From contig JAUCMV010000038.1 in NCBI GenBank assembly GCA_030435675.1, forward strand, positions 1 through 25,563: DNA of 25,563 bases, read 5' to 3'. Source of the DNA: Steinernema hermaphroditum. Its lineage: Eukaryota; Nematoda; Chromadorea; Rhabditida; Steinernematidae. The position numbers and the translations under genes were made by a program. Shown in pieces: positions 23,351 to 25,563 of the stretch (positions are counted from its first letter, which is position 1; every line of letters begins with the position of its first letter). The notes beneath the pieces were generated by a model that was not told where the DNA came from, made no database searches, and saw only the letters and a list, made by a program, of their open reading frames with translations.

Positions 23351-23869
23351 CAGGGCCCTTGCTCATACCAAAAGCTCTGCATCTGACCCTCCTGCTCCAA
23401 AGTACCATATCATTTTTATGATTGGATCTTGTAGAACTGCACGAGCCTGATCGAACGCGCCTATTCCCGTTGGGATTACTGTGGACTATCTTAGTTTCCT
23501 GCAAAACTTTCAATTCGAGACAGATAGGGCCTTGTTCATACAAAGAGTTCTGCATCTGACCCTCCTGCTCCAAAGTACCATAGCATTTTTATGATTGGAT
23601 CTTGTAGAACTGCACGAGCCTGATCGAACGCGCCTATTCCCGTTGGGATTACTGTGGACTATCTTAGTTTCCTGCAAAACTTTCAATTCGAGACAGCAGG
23701 GCCCTTGCTCATACCAAAAGCTCTGCATCTGACCCTCCTGCTCCAAAGTACCATATCATTTTTATGATTTCATCTTGATCTACTGCACGAGCCTGATCGA
23801 ACGCGCCTATTCCCGTTGGGATTACTGTGGACTATCTTAGTTTCCTGCAAAACTTTCAATTCGAGACAG
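23351..23869. repeat. Residual Atgt-B-Attcc trimer at the segment IV/V boundary
   Basis: Three monomers: Atgt, B, and an Attcc variant with TTTCATCTTGATCTACTGC near 23,768. The trimer looks like the tail of one HOR block plus the first monomer of another, interrupted where the segment V monomer set begins. The final monomer still has CTATTCCCGTTGGGATT, whereas the unit preceding the equivalent point in segment V has CTCTCGTTGGATTTCC, so the duplication edge lies near 23,840-23,870. Confidence 0.8.
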
Positions 23870-24734
23870 ATAGGGCCTTGTTCATACAAAGAGTTCTGCA
23901 TCTGACCCTCCTGCTCCAAAGTACCATAGCATTTTTATGATTGGATCTTGTATAACTGCACGAGCCTGATCGAACGCGCCTACTCTCGTTGGATTTCCTG
24001 CGGACTATCTTAATTTCCTGCAAAACTTTCAACTCGAGACAGCAGGGCCCTTGCTCATACCAAAAGCTCTGCATCTGACCCTCCTGCTCCAAAGTACCAT
24101 AGCATTTTTATGATTGGATCTTGTATAACTGCACGAGCCTGATCGAACGCGCCTACTCTTGTTGGATTTCCTGTGGACTATCTTAGTTTCCTGCAAAACT
24201 TTCAATTCGAGACAGCAGGGCCCTTGCTCATACAAAGAGTTATGCATCTGACCCTCCTGCTCCAAAGTACCATAGCATTTTTATGATTGGATCTTGTAGA
24301 ACTGCACGAGCCTGATCGAACGCGCCTACTCTTGTTGGATTTCCTGTGGCCTATCTTAGTTTCCTGCAAAACTTTCAATTCGAGACAGCAGGGCCCTTGC
24401 TCATACCAAAAGCTCTGCATGTGACCCTCCTGCTCCAAAGTACCATAGCATTTTTATGATTGGATCTTGTATAACTGCACGAGCCTGATCGAACGCGCCT
24501 ATTCCCGTTGGGATTACTGTGGACTATCTTAGTTTCCTGCAAAACTTTCAATTCGAGACAGCAGGGCCCTTGCTCATACCAAAAGCTCTGCATCTGACCC
24601 TCCTGCTCCAAAGTACCATAGCATTTTTATGATTGGATCTTGTATAACTGCACGAGCCTGATCGAACGCGCCTACTCTCGTTGGATTTCCTGCGGACTAT
24701 CTTAATTTCCTGCAAAACTTTCAATTCGAGACAG
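23870..24734. repeat. Segment V HOR unit, copy 1 (865 bp)
   Basis: Five monomers with private markers: CTTAATTTCC and TTCAACTCGAG in monomer 1, CTCTTGTTGG in monomer 2, GAGTTATGC and GTGGCCTATC in monomer 3, GCATGTGACC and the CCCGTTGGG state in monomer 4, CTCTCGTTGG and CTTAATTTCC in monomer 5. Monomer 3 keeps GTAGAAC while the others have GTATAAC. Its head begins like type A and ends like type B, a mosaic of the two. Confidence 0.9.
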
Positions 24735-25563
24735 ATAGGGCCTTGTTCATACAAAGAGTTCTGCATCTGACCCTCCTGCTCCAAAGTACCATAGCATTTT
24801 TATGATTGGATCTTGTATAACTGCACGAGCCTGATCGAACGCGCCTACTCTCGTTGGATTTCCTGCGGACTATCTTAATTTCCTGCAAAACTTTCAACTC
24901 GAGACAGCAGGGCCCTTGCTCATACCAAAAGCTCTGCATCTGACCCTCCTGCTCCAAAGTACCATAGCATTTTTATGATTGGATCTTGTATAACTGCACG
25001 AGCCTGATCGAACGCGCCTACTCTTGTTGGATTTCCTGTGGACTATCTTAGTTTCCTGCAAAACTTTCAATTCGAGACAGCAGGGCCCTTGCTCATACAA
25101 AGAGTTATGCATCTGACCCTCCTGCTCCAAAGTACCATAGCATTTTTATGATTGGATCTTGTAGAACTGCACGAGCCTGATCGAACGCGCCTACTCTTGT
25201 TGGATTTCCTGTGGCCTATCTTAGTTTCCTGCAAAACTTTCAATTCGAGACAGCAGGGCCCTTGCTCATACCAAAAGCTCTGCATGTGACCCTCCTGCTC
25301 CAAAGTACCATAGCATTTTTATGATTGGATCTTGTATAACTGCACGAGCCTGATCGAACGCGCCTATTCCCGTTGGGATTACTGTGGACTATCTTAGTTT
25401 CCTGCAAAACTTTCAATTCGAGACAGCAGGGCCCTTGCTCATACCAAAAGCTCTGCATCTGACCCTCCTGCTCCAAAGTACCATAGCATTTTTATGATTG
25501 GATCTTGTATAACTGCACGAGCCTGATCGAACGCGCCTACTCTCGTTGGATTTCCTGCGGACT
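24735..25563. repeat. Segment V HOR unit, copy 2 (829 of 865 bp, cut by window end)
   Basis: Reproduces every marker of copy 1 at a shift of 865 bp. I compared the two copies base by base by eye and found no difference over the 829 bp available. Such identity implies a very recent duplication or conversion, or an assembly artefact. The final 36 bp or so of the unit lie outside the window. Confidence 0.88.

Larger units (their letters stand above)
18853..23869. repeat. Segment IV: mixed 6/5/4-mer higher-order repeat array
   Basis: Exactly 29 monomers of 173 bp (5,017 bp) with no length variation. Five recurring monomer types explain the region: A-ggg (A head, TATCAT, later GTGGGCTATC and TTAGTTTTCTGC), A-tat (A head, TATCAT, CTTATAGAAC), A-tgt (A head, TATCAT, CTTGTAGAAC), A-ttcc (A head, TATCAT, TTCCATCTTGATCTAC) and B (ATAGGG head, TAGCAT). 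Order: [Aggg B B Atat Atgt B] twice, then [Attcc B Atat Atgt B], [Attcc B Atgt B], [Attcc B Atat Atgt B], [Atgt B] and a final Attcc variant. The constant period and near-identity between blocks indicate recent unequal exchange. Confidence 0.88.
1..25563. repeat. Satellite DNA array, ~173-bp monomer, about 148 tandem copies
   Basis: Every part of the window is a copy of the same unit in one orientation. Recurring landmarks, in order, are GGGCCCTTGCTCAT, CTGCATCTGACCCTCCTGCT, GCATTTTTATGATTGGATC, GCACGAGCCTGATCGAACGC, GTTGGGATTACTGTGGAC and TTTCCTGCAAAACTTTCAAT, then TCGAGACAG and the next unit. From about 18,850 to the end the spacing is exactly 173 bp; earlier it wobbles by one or two bases plus larger indels. 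The unit is about 46% GC and carries six CpG sites. Array size, nucleosome-scale period and higher-order organisation fit eukaryotic centromeric or pericentromeric satellite (established for the class). I do not recognise the family, so host and exact chromosomal location are inference. No stretch of non-satellite DNA longer than about 45 bp was seen. Confidence 0.97.
23870..25563. repeat. Segment V: 865-bp five-monomer HOR, nearly two copies
   Basis: Monomer states change here: CTTGTATAACTGC replaces CTTGTAGAACTGC in four of the five monomers, TAGCAT is constant, and most units have CTCTCGTTGGATTTCC or CTCTTGTTGGATTTCC. Five distinguishable monomers follow in fixed order: a B head with CTTAATTTCC and TTCAACTCGAG; an A head with CTCTTGTTGG; a hybrid head (GCTCATACAAAGAGTTATGC) ending GTGGCCTATC; an A head with GCATGTGACC; and an A head with CTCTCGTTGG. 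The order repeats after 865 bp (5 x 173). The array continues past the window end. Confidence 0.9.

Noticed and set aside
1..25563. Numerous minus-strand reading frames of about 60-140 codons (most often 78) recurring every 173 bp
   Set aside because: They are the same repeat read over and over. 173 mod 3 is 2, so the frame shifts in each monomer and closes at the same stop. Many can only start at TTG, which is implausible in a eukaryote. There is no codon bias, domain or flanking gene signal.
1..25563. CRISPR array
   Set aside because: CRISPR repeats are about 23-47 bp separated by unique spacers. Here the whole 173-bp unit repeats and there are no unique spacers or cas genes.
1..25563. Tandem rRNA, 5S or tRNA gene cluster
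   Set aside because: The unit shows no recognisable 5S internal control region, tRNA A/B boxes with a cloverleaf, or rRNA core motif, and the invariant blocks do not fold by eye into such RNAs.

Overview
The whole window is one uninterrupted tandem satellite array. A unit of about 173 bp repeats head to tail in a single orientation from the first base to the last, roughly 148 copies, with no single-copy DNA at either edge. I find no supportable protein gene, RNA gene, transposon, CRISPR array or promoter. Monomer length is close to one nucleosome plus linker, GC is about 46% (80 of 173 in a reference unit), and variants are stacked into higher-order repeats (HORs). This is typical of pericentromeric or centromeric heterochromatin of a eukaryote, plant or animal. 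I do not recognise the family and cannot name the organism.

Layout. Segment I (1 to about 11,370) holds fairly similar monomers with many small indels and partial-unit rearrangements. Segment II (about 11,371 to 16,500) is an island of clearly more diverged monomers, with a 23-T tract and a 44-bp block that has almost lost its match to the family. Segment III (about 16,501 to 18,852) returns to homogeneous units, including a run of five type B monomers and one with a 13-A tract. Segment IV (18,853 to 23,869) is regular at exactly 173 bp and is built from 6-, 5-, 4- and 2-monomer blocks of the same few monomer types. Segment V (23,870 to the end) switches to another monomer set in an 865-bp, five-monomer HOR, whose second copy (cut by the window edge) is identical to the first at every base I compared.

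Variation is not spread evenly. It sits in four short windows: the unit head (type A CAGGGCCCTTGCTCAT against type B ATAGGGCCTTGTTCAT), TAGCAT/TATCAT, the GGATCTTGTAGAAC region, and the TTCCCGTTGGGATT/CTCGTTGGATTT region. The blocks around CTGCATCTGACCCTCCTGCT and TTTCCTGCAAAACTTTCAAT are nearly invariant. Window states occur in many combinations, as expected from unequal exchange and gene conversion. The many minus-strand reading frames (mostly 60-140 codons, longest 184) are by-products of the repeat: 173 is not a multiple of 3, so each monomer shifts the frame, and the frames recur at the repeat period.

The points most worth following are the HOR evolution in segments IV and V, the diverged island between two homogenised arrays, and the clustering of rearrangement breakpoints at and next to the CTCTGCATCTGACC block. 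All comparisons were by eye; a self dot-plot and a tandem-repeat decomposition would settle the details.
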